A DNA stretch of 64,000 bases, from positions 1-64,000 of the forward strand of contig JAEXYA010000024.1 of the NCBI GenBank assembly GCA_023451825.1. The letters are read 5' to 3'. This DNA is from Pseudomonadota bacterium (GTDB taxonomy: Bacteria; Pseudomonadota; Alphaproteobacteria; Rhizobiales; Xanthobacteraceae). Position numbers and translations under genes: made by a program. This document shows positions 55,417 to 63,403 of the stretch, in pieces; the first letter of the stretch is position 1, and each line of letters begins with the position of its first letter. The notes under the pieces are model-generated. The model searched no databases and was not told the DNA's origin. It was given only the letters and a program-made list of their open reading frames with translations.

Positions 55417-56172
55417 ATGACGAAATCCCAGACTTCACCTGCGGCCGCGAAGAAGCGCGCCGATACGCTTCTCGTCGAACGCGGCATTTTTGAAAGCCGC
55501 GCCCGTGCCCAGGCCGCCATCGAGGCCGGCCTCGTCATTGCCAATGGCAAACAGGTCGCCAAGGTCTCTGAACTCCTGCTTCCAGATGCCGCGATCGAAG
55601 CGGAGCCTGCGCATCCCTGGGTCTCGCGCGGCGGCGTCAAGCTCGCAGGTGCCCTCGAACATTATCCGATCGAGATCGAGGATCACGTCTGTCTCGATGT
55701 CGGTGCCTCCACCGGTGGCTTCACCGAAGTGCTGCTCGCCAATGGCGCTAGCATGGTGTTCGCCATCGATGTCGGCAAGAGCCAGTTGCATCCTTCGCTG
55801 CACGATCATCCGAAGATCGTCTCGATGGAATCCACCGACATCCGCAACTTCGAAAACAAGCGTTTGCCCGCGCGGCCCGACGTCGTGGTCATCGATGTCA
55901 GCTTCATCTCGCTCAAGGCTGTACTGCCCGTGGCCCTCTCGCTGGCTGCAGCACCCATGAGTTTGCTCGCTCTGATCAAGCCGCAATTCGAGGCCGATCG
56001 GAAGCAATCCAAGCGCGGCATCATCAAGAATGCCGACCTGCACCAGGCCATCTGCGACGACATCACGGCCTTCGCCAGGGATCTCGGCTGCACCCACATC
56101 GAGGTCTTCCCCTCCTCGATCAAGGGCGGCGACGGCAATATCGAATTCTTCATGGGTGCGCGTCGTGGCTGA
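55417..56172 (+). CDS. tlyA: TlyA family rRNA methyltransferase
   Basis: TlyA 2'-O-methylates cytidines in ribosomal RNA. The 251-aa protein has an N-terminal S4 RNA-binding domain ([24 protein letters not shown]) and an FtsJ-like domain with the SAM loop ([20 protein letters not shown]) and the catalytic Lys-Asp-Lys-Glu type residues ([17 protein letters not shown]). The ATG at 55417 directly follows the preceding stop. It overlaps the next gene by eight bases. Confidence 0.94.
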   Translation: MTKSQTSPAAAKKRADTLLVERGIFESRARAQAAIEAGLVIANGKQVAKVSELLLPDAAIEAEPAHPWVSRGGVKLAGALEHYPIEIEDHVCLDVGASTGGFTEVLLANGASMVFAIDVGKSQLHPSLHDHPKIVSMESTDIRNFENKRLPARPDVVVIDVSFISLKAVLPVALSLAAAPMSLLALIKPQFEADRKQSKRGIIKNADLHQAICDDITAFARDLGCTHIEVFPSSIKGGDGNIEFFMGARRG

Positions 56173-57388
56173 GCGCATCACTATCGATCATGTCGGCCAC
56201 CGCGGCGATGGCGTCAGCATCGATCGTCCACCGACCTATGTGCCTTTCACTCTGCCTGGGGAGATCGTCGAAGCCGAGAACCACGAAGGCAAATGCAGGC
56301 TCGCACGGATCGATCAACCGAGCCCCGAGCGCATCGATCCGTTCTGCAGCTATTTTACGCGCTGCGGCGGCTGCGCCATCCAGCATTGGCAGCCGACGCC
56401 CTATCAGGCGTGGAAGCGCCAGATCGTCGTCGATACGCTGAGCCAGTCGGATATCGATTGCTCCGTCGATCCTGTCGTTGATGCCCATGGCGCCGGTCGC
56501 CGCCGCGTTACGCTGCATGCGCGCTACAAGGATGGCCAAACGCAGGTCGGTTTCGCCGAGGCCGCCAGCCACGCCATCGTTGCGATCGACGCTTGCCCGA
56601 TCCTCGACCCTGCGCTGTCCGGCGCACTGGACGCCGCACGCGCGATTGCCGAGTTGCTGCAGCCGATGGCCAAGCCGCTCGATATCCAGGTCACCGCCGC
56701 GGACAACGGCCTCGACATCGATGTTCGCGGCAGCGGACCGATTTCGACGGCACTCATCTCGAAACTCTCTGCGCTCTCGGCCGAGCACAAGCTCGCCCGC
56801 CTCACGCGGCATGCGGAACTCGTATTGATGCGGGCACCGCCGGTGGTCACAATGGGCACCGCAAGCGTCGCTTTGCCACCGGGCTCGTTCCTGCAGGCCA
56901 CTGCGGTCGGCGAAGACGCCCTCGCTGCGCTCGTCCTGCAGCATTGCAAGGGCGCCAAGACGATCCTCGACCTGTTCTGCGGCATTGGCCCCTTTGCGCT
57001 GCGCCTCGCTGCCAAGGCCAAGGTGCACGCGCTCGACAGCGACGCCAAAGCCATCGCATCGCTGCAGCAAGCCATCAAGGCGACCCCTGGCCTGAAGCCG
57101 ATCAAGGCCGAGGCCCGCGACCTGTTCCGCCGCCCGCTGGTACCGCAGGAGCTGCGCGACATCGACGCCGTGGTGTTCGATCCGCCCCGCGCCGGCGCGC
57201 AGGCGCAAGCCGAACGGCTGGCCGCCAGTAAGGTGCCCCTGGTGGTCGCCGTCTCCTGCAACGTGCAGACCTTTGCGCGGGACGCAAAGATTCTGATCGA
57301 TGGCGGCTACAATCTGCGCAATGTCACGCCGGTCGATCAATTCCGGCATACGCCGCATATTGAGTTGGTAGCGCGCTTCACAAGATAA
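56165..57388 (+). CDS. class I SAM-dependent RNA methyltransferase, TrmA/RlmD family
   Basis: A uracil-C5 RNA methyltransferase of 407 aa. An N-terminal TRAM domain ([11 protein letters not shown]... [15 protein letters not shown]) leads to a 4Fe-4S cluster motif ([10 protein letters not shown] plus CPILDP). The SAM loop is [16 protein letters not shown], followed by FDPPRAG and the nucleophile site [11 protein letters not shown]. The GTG at 56165 overlaps the tlyA stop, so the two are coupled. The target uridine (23S rRNA or tRNA) cannot be told. Confidence 0.93.
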   Translation: MAERITIDHVGHRGDGVSIDRPPTYVPFTLPGEIVEAENHEGKCRLARIDQPSPERIDPFCSYFTRCGGCAIQHWQPTPYQAWKRQIVVDTLSQSDIDCSVDPVVDAHGAGRRRVTLHARYKDGQTQVGFAEAASHAIVAIDACPILDPALSGALDAARAIAELLQPMAKPLDIQVTAADNGLDIDVRGSGPISTALISKLSALSAEHKLARLTRHAELVLMRAPPVVTMGTASVALPPGSFLQATAVGEDALAALVLQHCKGAKTILDLFCGIGPFALRLAAKAKVHALDSDAKAIASLQQAIKATPGLKPIKAEARDLFRRPLVPQELRDIDAVVFDPPRAGAQAQAERLAASKVPLVVAVSCNVQTFARDAKILIDGGYNLRNVTPVDQFRHTPHIELVARFTR

Positions 57389-57398
57389 CGCCGCGCCC

Positions 57399-57494
57399 GT
57401 AGGATGGGTAGAGCGAAGCTAAACCCATCACCACATGCGCCCGGCGGCGATGGGTTTCGATCCGGCGCGACGCGCCTCCGCTCTACCCATCCTA
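57399..57494. repeat. dispersed palindrome, family A, copy 3
   Basis: Left arm GTAGGATGGGTAGAGCG is identical to the left arm at 3150. The right arm CGCTCTACCCATCCTA is its complement. The inner arms AAACCCATC / GATGGGTTT also pair; the centre is expanded with GCGCGACGCGCC. Confidence 0.85.
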
Positions 57495-57531
57495 AGAAAA
57501 TGCGTGCCGCTTAAGAGCACATGGAGGCGAC

Positions 57532-58686
57532 GTGACCATTCTCGACCCCATCAGCCCGAACATTCTGCCACCCGGCATTCGCTCGCGTTTCGTCGAAGGC
57601 GTCAACGGCCTGCGCATGCATGTGCTGGAAGCCGGCCATGAAAGCGCTGGGCGCCCCTGCGTGCTGCTGCTGCACGGCTTCCCCGAACTCGCTTACAGCT
57701 GGCGCAAGGTGATGCCGCAGCTCGCCGCTGCCGGTTATCACGTCATCGCACCGGACCAGCGCGGCTATGGCCGCACCACCGGCTGGAGCGCCGATTACGA
57801 CGGCGACCTGCGCCCGTTCAACCTGCTCAACCTCGTCCGCGATGCGCTCGGGCTCGTGTCTGCCCTCGGCCTTCGCCATGTCGATGCCGTCGTTGGCCAT
57901 GATTTCGGCAGCTCCGTCGCTGCATGGTGCGCGTTGACGCGACCGGATGTGTTTCGCTCCGTTGCGCTGATGAGCGCGCCGTTCTCTGGCCCGCCATCCA
58001 TCCCTTTCGACACCGCCAACAAGCCGTTGGCTCCGAAAGCCGACGATCCCGTCCATCGGGATCTTGCCGCCCTGCCGCGCTCGCGAAAACATTATCAATG
58101 GTACTACGCAACACGCGAAGCCAATGATCACATGCAACATGCGCCGCAGGGCGTGCATGATTTCCTGCGCGCCTATTATCATCACAAGAGCGCGGACTGG
58201 ACCGACAACAAGCCCACTCCGCTGCAAGGCTGGACCGCCGGCGAACTCGCAAAACTGCCAACCTATTATGTGATGGACGCTGCCGAGACGATGGCCGAGA
58301 CCGTCGCAAAGGAAATGCCATCGCGCGACGCGATCACCGCCAATACATGGCTGCCCGACAGCGAACTCGCTTATTACAGTAGCGAATATGCCCGCACGGG
58401 CTTCCAGGGCGGCCTGCAATGGTACCGCTGCAACACAACCGGCCTGTTCAATACCGACTACGAGCTGTTCTCCGGCCGCACCATCGATGTGCCGTCGACT
58501 TTCATCTCCGGCCTGCAGGACTGGGGAATCTATCAGCGTCCCGGCGCGATCGAGACTATGCAAAGGACTGCATGCACCGACATGCGCGCCGTGCACCTGA
58601 TCGACGGCGCGGGGCACTGGGTGCAGCAGGAGCGGGCCGACGAAGTGAGTCGCCTCCTGCTGGAATTCCTGCGCATCAAAAGCTAA
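57532..58686 (+). CDS. alpha/beta hydrolase, soluble epoxide hydrolase-like
   Basis: The 384-aa protein has the oxyanion motif HGFPE (LLLHGFPELAYSWRKV), the nucleophile elbow VVGHDFGSS with Asp as nucleophile, and the C-terminal catalytic His in GAGHWVQQE. Asp as nucleophile and HGFPE fit epoxide hydrolases and haloalkane dehalogenases. It is about 60 residues longer than usual because of an enlarged lid (about 180-280). GTG start at 57532 with GGAGG 4 bases upstream. Its stop is 7 bp from the convergent TonB-C-like gene. Confidence 0.9.
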   Translation: MTILDPISPNILPPGIRSRFVEGVNGLRMHVLEAGHESAGRPCVLLLHGFPELAYSWRKVMPQLAAAGYHVIAPDQRGYGRTTGWSADYDGDLRPFNLLNLVRDALGLVSALGLRHVDAVVGHDFGSSVAAWCALTRPDVFRSVALMSAPFSGPPSIPFDTANKPLAPKADDPVHRDLAALPRSRKHYQWYYATREANDHMQHAPQGVHDFLRAYYHHKSADWTDNKPTPLQGWTAGELAKLPTYYVMDAAETMAETVAKEMPSRDAITANTWLPDSELAYYSSEYARTGFQGGLQWYRCNTTGLFNTDYELFSGRTIDVPSTFISGLQDWGIYQRPGAIETMQRTACTDMRAVHLIDGAGHWVQQERADEVSRLLLEFLRIKS

Positions 58687-58693
58687 GCGACGC

Positions 58694-59161
58694 TCAATCC
58701 TTCGCGATATTGAGCGAGAACCGCAGATTGATCGGCTGCAGCATTTCCGGCGGCGGCGCTTCGCCGACATTGCCGCGGGTCAACACCATGCGCAGATCGC
58801 TGTTCGCGCGTTCATCCTTGAACGGCGCGAATGACACCTTCTCGACGCTACCGTCGGGATTGAGCCACGCCTTCACCACGATCGACGTTGGTGCGCCGTT
58901 TGCTGTGCCACTGGTTTCTTTCAGCCAAGCACGAAAGCGATTGGCTACCGCTTCGTCGGCGCTCATCCACTCCTCAAAGCGATACTTCACAAGTTTGGAG
59001 AACTGCCCCCAGGACGGCGGCGCAGCGTCCGGGCTGCGGTAATCAAGCCCCTGGGCGACGATCGGCGTCGCCGCGATCGACACGAGCCCGAGCGACGCCA
59101 GGAATGTACGCAACTTGCCCGACTTTGTCGCGGCTGCGGATGATCCATTCGATCGTGTCAC
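58694..59161 (-). CDS. exported TonB C-terminal-domain-like protein
   Basis: The 155-aa product has a hydrophobic N-terminal segment (TFLASLGLVSIAATPIVA) that could be a signal peptide or anchor. The C-terminal part recalls the TonB C-domain: SIVVKAWLNPDGSVEKVSF, then a DLRMVLTRG helix and PPPEMLQPINLRFSL. It lacks the long Pro/Lys spacer and hence is not a classical TonB. The GTG start at 59161 has GGAG 8 bases upstream. It is the last gene of a tightly spaced eight-gene minus-strand cluster, 13 bp after the protease gene. Confidence 0.75.
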   Translation of the reverse strand: MTRSNGSSAAATKSGKLRTFLASLGLVSIAATPIVAQGLDYRSPDAAPPSWGQFSKLVKYRFEEWMSADEAVANRFRAWLKETSGTANGAPTSIVVKAWLNPDGSVEKVSFAPFKDERANSDLRMVLTRGNVGEAPPPEMLQPINLRFSLNIAKD

Positions 59162-59174
59162 GCGGATAGCTCCT

Positions 59175-59993
59175 CTAATTCAAACAAACAACGCGTGCAG
59201 AAATGCTCGCAGCGCGATGGGCACGCGAAGCCGATCCGCTAAGCTGCGGACGATCGTCTTCCTGCGGCCGGACATTGTTCGACGCCAGGAACGACTTGGC
59301 TCCGGCGGCGCCCACAGCCAGCACGCGATTGACATTCGTCTTGCGGCTGATGACGCCTTCGACCAGGCCACGCGAGTCCAGCACCGGCGCGCCGCTGGCA
59401 CCGAAGGTCACCGTCGATGTGATGGCGATATGTCCGGCTTCCTCGCCGCCCGACGTCTTGCTCACGGACGCATTGGCCAATGTGCCGCCACGATTGACCA
59501 TGGCCGGCAACGTCGCGTAGTCCGCTGCGAACACCATGGAGTTGATCGACGCTTCAACCGTGCGCGGAAACACCGCCGCGATTCCGCGGGTCTTCGGCGT
59601 ACGCAACAATGCAAGATCATAGGGCGTCGACGTCGCGACGAGCCGGGCGGTCATGCTGCGCCCTTCCTTGTGCACGACGATGCGGCCGCAGCCCTGCACC
59701 ACATGCCGTGCGGTCAGGAGATGACCGTGATCGTCAACGAAGAAACCTGTGCCAGCACGCTCACCCCGCTCGACCGGAGGCAAATCGGCACGCGTCAGCG
59801 GCTTCGGCGGCGTCAATGAAGGAACGTCGGTCCGGGTCGGCAACAAAAATTGCGATGACGCGGGCGACGCGGCAGACACCACCACAGCAACCGCCGTCAA
59901 AGCGCACATATAGCGCCATTGATACAGGCTCGGTCCGCTCACACGCGAATGACCGACCATCGGCACAAGGATTGTCGGCGCTGGAGGCGACAT
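59175..59993 (-). CDS. exported trypsin-like (S1) serine protease
   Basis: The 272-aa protein has an internal hydrophobic signal segment (about residues 29-47, CALTAVAVVVSAASPASSQ) and a chymotrypsin-fold domain with the complete triad His97 (LLTARHVV), Asp126 (PYDLALL) and Ser200 (GASGAPVL). There is no PDZ domain, unlike DegP/HtrA. An ATG at residue 29 is an alternative start. It lies 8 bp after the small periplasmic gene. Its place among envelope genes suggests processing or quality control of an envelope protein of the cluster. Confidence 0.9.
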   Translation of the reverse strand: MSPPAPTILVPMVGHSRVSGPSLYQWRYMCALTAVAVVVSAASPASSQFLLPTRTDVPSLTPPKPLTRADLPPVERGERAGTGFFVDDHGHLLTARHVVQGCGRIVVHKEGRSMTARLVATSTPYDLALLRTPKTRGIAAVFPRTVEASINSMVFAADYATLPAMVNRGGTLANASVSKTSGGEEAGHIAITSTVTFGASGAPVLDSRGLVEGVISRKTNVNRVLAVGAAGAKSFLASNNVRPQEDDRPQLSGSASRAHRAASISARVVCLN

Positions 59994-60001
59994 TCTCGGC
60001 C

Positions 60002-60379
60002 CTATCGTCGCGGCGTCGTGCCGAATACCGGCTGCGGCATGCGGAAGGGGACCACCGAGCGCCCGAAATTCGAACCATATTGCTGCGCGACGGCCGGAAT
60101 ATTGACGATGCCGAGTTTGGTGTCGGACGAGCGGGCATCGATCGGCGGCAAATTCAGACTGGGAGCGACCTTATCGACGTCGCGGCGCAAGGTCTCGTTG
60201 AGGCAGCCATAGCTGCGCGCTCCGCCGATCTCGACATCCACGCAGCGCTCGAAGGTCCGCATCGGCGCCGGCTGACCGCCGATGATCAGTTCAGGCTTCG
60301 GCTCCGCAGGCGGCGGCTGCTGCGCAGAAGCAGGCATGGCCACGACCATCAACAGCAATGCAGAAAGCCGGGCAATCAT
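60002..60379 (-). CDS. small periplasmic protein of unknown function
   Basis: The 125-aa product has a signal peptide (ARLSALLLMVVAMPASAQ), a Pro-rich start and two Cys residues (FERCVDVE and RSYGCLN) that could form a disulfide. The mature part has no recognised domain. The ATG at 60379 follows an AGGAAAG motif and is 5 bp from the transglycosylase stop. The frame is open upstream to 60616 but only across the transglycosylase gene. Confidence 0.72.
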   Translation of the reverse strand: MIARLSALLLMVVAMPASAQQPPPAEPKPELIIGGQPAPMRTFERCVDVEIGGARSYGCLNETLRRDVDKVAPSLNLPPIDARSSDTKLGIVNIPAVAQQYGSNFGRSVVPFRMPQPVFGTTPRR

Positions 60380-60384
60380 GACTT

Positions 60385-61230
60385 CTACTTTCCTGGTGTG
60401 CGAGGTGTGTTGACCTGGATGGCCACCTGCGCGAGGCGGTTGTTCAGTGCGGCGAAATCGACACGACCACCGCCGATGGTCAGGCACCGCTTGCGGAAGC
60501 CCGCCATGGCAAGCGCGCTGCCACCACCACCCGGACGGAAGCCGAATGTCGCGACAGGTACGGTTCCGGTCAGCGGATAGCCTTTGGCGGCCAGACGTGC
60601 ACGTGCCCGAATGCAATAATCGACCGACAACTGGGAGAAGCGCGTCTCGCCGTGCCCGGCGCGATACTTCATCAGCGCGGTGCAGAGATCGCCGCCGGCC
60701 TTGGCCCAGGCCTGCGACAGATACATCACGCCATATTTGATGTTGATTTCGGGTGCTGCGAATTCGGCCATCGAACCGGTGAAGCCGAGCATGCGCGCCG
60801 TCGGCGGCATCACCTGCATCAGGCCGATCTCGCCATCCGCGCCGATCACGGCCGGGTTGTAGCCGCTCTCCACGCCCATGACCGCCTCGGCGACATCGGC
60901 GGGAAGGCTGCTATGACGGACCTCGCGTTCGATCAATGCGCGATACAGCGCGCGCGGATTGGCAGCATTGATGGGCGCCGGTGCCACCATCGGCGATGCC
61001 GGCGGCGCGTCCGTCCGGCTGACCGGGGGCTTCACAGTTTCCGGCTTGGCTGTCTCAGGCTGAACTTGTGCGACCTCGGTCTCGACCGAGGCCACACGCA
61101 TGTTGTTGCCAGTCGATTCAGCGTGAGCTGCACCGACAAGGACCGACAGCAAGCCGGCGGCAAGCATCGATGAAGCACCCAAGCGACGGGCACCACGATC
61201 CACGCTCGAAACGAAACGGCTTGCTGTCAT
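60385..61230 (-). CDS. lytic transglycosylase (SLT domain)
   Basis: A periplasmic peptidoglycan-cleaving enzyme of 281 aa. A signal segment (MLAAGLLSVLVGAAHA) and a Pro/Thr-rich spacer precede the Slt70-like domain with catalytic Glu121 (MGVESGYNP), GEIGLMQVMP, and NIKYGVMYLSQ. The last 70 residues (FGFRPGGGGSALAMAGFRKRCLTIG) are outside the fold. ATG at 61230. Within a trans-envelope gene cluster it may open the wall for assembly of a machine. Confidence 0.93.
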   Translation of the reverse strand: MTASRFVSSVDRGARRLGASSMLAAGLLSVLVGAAHAESTGNNMRVASVETEVAQVQPETAKPETVKPPVSRTDAPPASPMVAPAPINAANPRALYRALIEREVRHSSLPADVAEAVMGVESGYNPAVIGADGEIGLMQVMPPTARMLGFTGSMAEFAAPEINIKYGVMYLSQAWAKAGGDLCTALMKYRAGHGETRFSQLSVDYCIRARARLAAKGYPLTGTVPVATFGFRPGGGGSALAMAGFRKRCLTIGGGRVDFAALNNRLAQVAIQVNTPRTPGK

Positions 61231-61243
61231 CACACCGGACCTA

Positions 61244-61744
61244 TCAAGCCACCTTGGCTTCGGCGGGCACTTCACCCGGCGCAGCAGGAGCGACATCGGC
61301 CGGCTTGTCCGTGGTGATCTTCTGCAGCTCTTCGCGCAGATAGGGCACCAGGGCCTGCACCAGATGATCCCAGATCTCGACCTGAGCGCGCACATAGTTG
61401 GGCGCGACGCCGCCGATCAGCGAGACGTCCATGGTCATGGCGAGGAAGCCCGGCACGAGCTGCAAGCGACCGAACCGGCGCAGCGCGTTCCAGCGATTGA
61501 CGATGTCGAGCGGCAATTCGCCTTCCACATTCAGCCAAGCGCTGAACGTGAAGTCGACAAAGCTCTTGTCGTCGGTGGCGAGACGGTTGCCCGGACGGAT
61601 GTCGAAGGCGAAACCGGCGGTCGACGACCGCAGCAGCGAGACATTGGCTGCGGCGTCGGAGACGAGCTCGACCCGGTAGCCCGAGTTCTGCATCAGGTCG
61701 CGCAGCGCTTCCAGCGTCAGACTGGCGAGATTGGTGTCGGACAT
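61244..61744 (-). CDS. YbjN-domain protein
   Basis: The 166-aa protein has no signal peptide and matches the YbjN family: LEALRDLMQNSGYRVEL, GFAFDIRPGN, then DFTFSAWLNVEG and LDIVNRWNALRRFGRLQL. YbjN-like proteins have a type III secretion chaperone-like fold in known structures; their roles are poorly defined. It would be the cytoplasmic member of the cluster. Its stop is 13 bp before the transglycosylase start. Confidence 0.85.
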   Translation of the reverse strand: MSDTNLASLTLEALRDLMQNSGYRVELVSDAAANVSLLRSSTAGFAFDIRPGNRLATDDKSFVDFTFSAWLNVEGELPLDIVNRWNALRRFGRLQLVPGFLAMTMDVSLIGGVAPNYVRAQVEIWDHLVQALVPYLREELQKITTDKPADVAPAAPGEVPAEAKVA

Positions 61745-61755
61745 ACTGATACTCC

Positions 61756-62808
61756 TTAGTTCTTCTTGCCATCGAGGAGCTTGGCGAGTGCCAGCTCGTT
61801 GATGATCGGTGGTTGCTGCTTCAGAAGTTCAGCAAGGTAGTTCTGCCGCAATTGGGCAGCGCGCTGCTGGCGAATCTGGCGGACCAGAGCATCGCGAACT
61901 TCCGGCAGGGTGCGCGTATACGGCACTTTTGTGTCGGTCAGACGAATGAAGTGGACACCGTCGTCGAGAGTGATCGGCTCGGACACCGCCCCCTTTGCAA
62001 GACCGGAAAGCTGAGCCCGGATTTCGGGACGAATCTGGTCTTCAGGCAGAAGACCGAGATCGCCACCGCGCTCGCCGCTTTCCTTCGCTGCGCTTTCGGC
62101 GCGAGCGATGGCGGCGAAATCGGCACCCGGCGCCTTCAGCTTCTGCTGCACCTCGGCCACCTTCTTCTTGGCGGCGTCCGTGGTCGCCTTGTCGGCGTCC
62201 TTCGGCACGGCGATATAGATCTGGCTGAGCTGATACTGGCGCGGCACCTGGAAAGACGCGCGATTGGCCTCATAGACCTTCTGCAGGTCGTCCTCGCTCG
62301 GGAAATTGGCGGGAGGGTTCGAGACCGACTGCAGATACAGTTCGACCAGCGCGCTCTCGCGCACCTTTTCCAGCTGCGCTTCGACCTGCGGCTGCTTGTC
62401 GTATTTCTTCGCAGCCAGCTCCTGCATCACCAGGCGGTTCGAGAGCATCACGCGCACGGCCTGGCTGAGCAGCGACGGATCCTGCGACACTGCCGCCTGC
62501 TCGCGCGGGCCGAGGGTTGCGATGAAGCTGCGCATATCGTCGGCGGTGACGTCATTGTTGCCGACGCGTGCAACGACCTCGCCGGAGGATTTTGCGGCAG
62601 CGGCGGCATTCGACGCGGCCGGTGCAGGAGCGGCCTGGGCGGCTGCGGGACGTGCCGGCTGCTTGGCCGGCGCGGGTGCCGGCGACTGTGCCACACGCGG
62701 CTGTGTCGGCTGCGGAGCCGTTTGTGCACAAGCCGGAGACATCGCCAACGCCGAAACGACGGCAACGCCAGTTGCCGTCGCAAGCATGAGGGAGGAGCGC
62801 AAACGCAT
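61756..62808 (-). CDS. periplasmic parvulin-type peptidyl-prolyl isomerase (SurA/PpiC-like)
   Basis: The 350-aa protein has a signal peptide (ATATGVAVVSALAMSPACAQ), a Pro/Ala/Gln-rich spacer (about 30-75), a SurA_N-like helical chaperone domain (about 78-180) and one PpiC parvulin domain (about 190-300: YQLSQIYIA, GGDLGLLPEDQIRPE, VHFIRLTD). This family helps outer-membrane proteins fold. Its ATG overlaps the stop of the coiled-coil gene (TAATG). In this cluster its natural client would be the beta-barrel encoded two genes upstream. Confidence 0.93.
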   Translation of the reverse strand: MRLRSSLMLATATGVAVVSALAMSPACAQTAPQPTQPRVAQSPAPAPAKQPARPAAAQAAPAPAASNAAAAAKSSGEVVARVGNNDVTADDMRSFIATLGPREQAAVSQDPSLLSQAVRVMLSNRLVMQELAAKKYDKQPQVEAQLEKVRESALVELYLQSVSNPPANFPSEDDLQKVYEANRASFQVPRQYQLSQIYIAVPKDADKATTDAAKKKVAEVQQKLKAPGADFAAIARAESAAKESGERGGDLGLLPEDQIRPEIRAQLSGLAKGAVSEPITLDDGVHFIRLTDTKVPYTRTLPEVRDALVRQIRQQRAAQLRQNYLAELLKQQPPIINELALAKLLDGKKN

Positions 62809-63401
62809 TATTGAGTAACCTTCTGCTCAAGCAGTTTGTCTTCGTAGTCCTGCAGGATGTTCTGAACCTCGACACGGCGGACGCCGGTCAGCGGTTCATT
62901 GATAACCGCAATGTCGCCGAAGGACACGCCTTCATAACGACGCAGCAGCTCGCGCCCCACCTTCATGAGCTGACCGTTCTTGGCGACGCAGCTCTTGGTG
63001 CTCGCCTTGAAGGCCGTCGCCTCCCCCTCGAACTTGGCCCGCTCCGCATCCTTGGCGCGGGCCACCGTTGCGGCTTCTTCATAGGCCGCCTTCCATTTCT
63101 CCAGCGTCTGGTTGCGATCTTCAAGGCGCTGGTTGAACTCGTCCACCGCCTCGCGGTGCATCTTCTCCGTTTCCTTGACCTGGGCCTTGGCCGCCGCGAC
63201 CTGCGAATTGAGCGCAGCCTTTTCGCGTTCGGCCTCGGCGACCTTGCCCTGCAACGACGCGCGCTGGTCTTCCAGCGAGCGGGTCTGGGCGGTCAGGCTG
63301 CGCAAGGCTTCGCGCAGCTTGTCGGTTTCAGACTGCGCGCGGGCCTCGACACTGGCCAGTGACGCAACGATCGCAGCAATCGTCAGGATGTGTTTGCGCA
63401 T
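62808..63401 (-). CDS. periplasmic coiled-coil protein
   Basis: The 197-aa product has a signal peptide (TIAAIVASLASVEARAQ), about 110 residues of coiled coil (about 22-130, with strict charged heptads), a single mature Cys (KSCVAKN) and a C-terminal segment (YEGVSFGDIAVINEPLTGVRRVEVQN). DUF3450-like coiled coils sit in comparable places next to TonB/ExbB systems, but identity with that family is not shown. It starts 2 bp after the beta-barrel gene. Confidence 0.82.
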   Translation of the reverse strand: MRKHILTIAAIVASLASVEARAQSETDKLREALRSLTAQTRSLEDQRASLQGKVAEAEREKAALNSQVAAAKAQVKETEKMHREAVDEFNQRLEDRNQTLEKWKAAYEEAATVARAKDAERAKFEGEATAFKASTKSCVAKNGQLMKVGRELLRRYEGVSFGDIAVINEPLTGVRRVEVQNILQDYEDKLLEQKVTQ

Positions 63402-63403
63402 GA

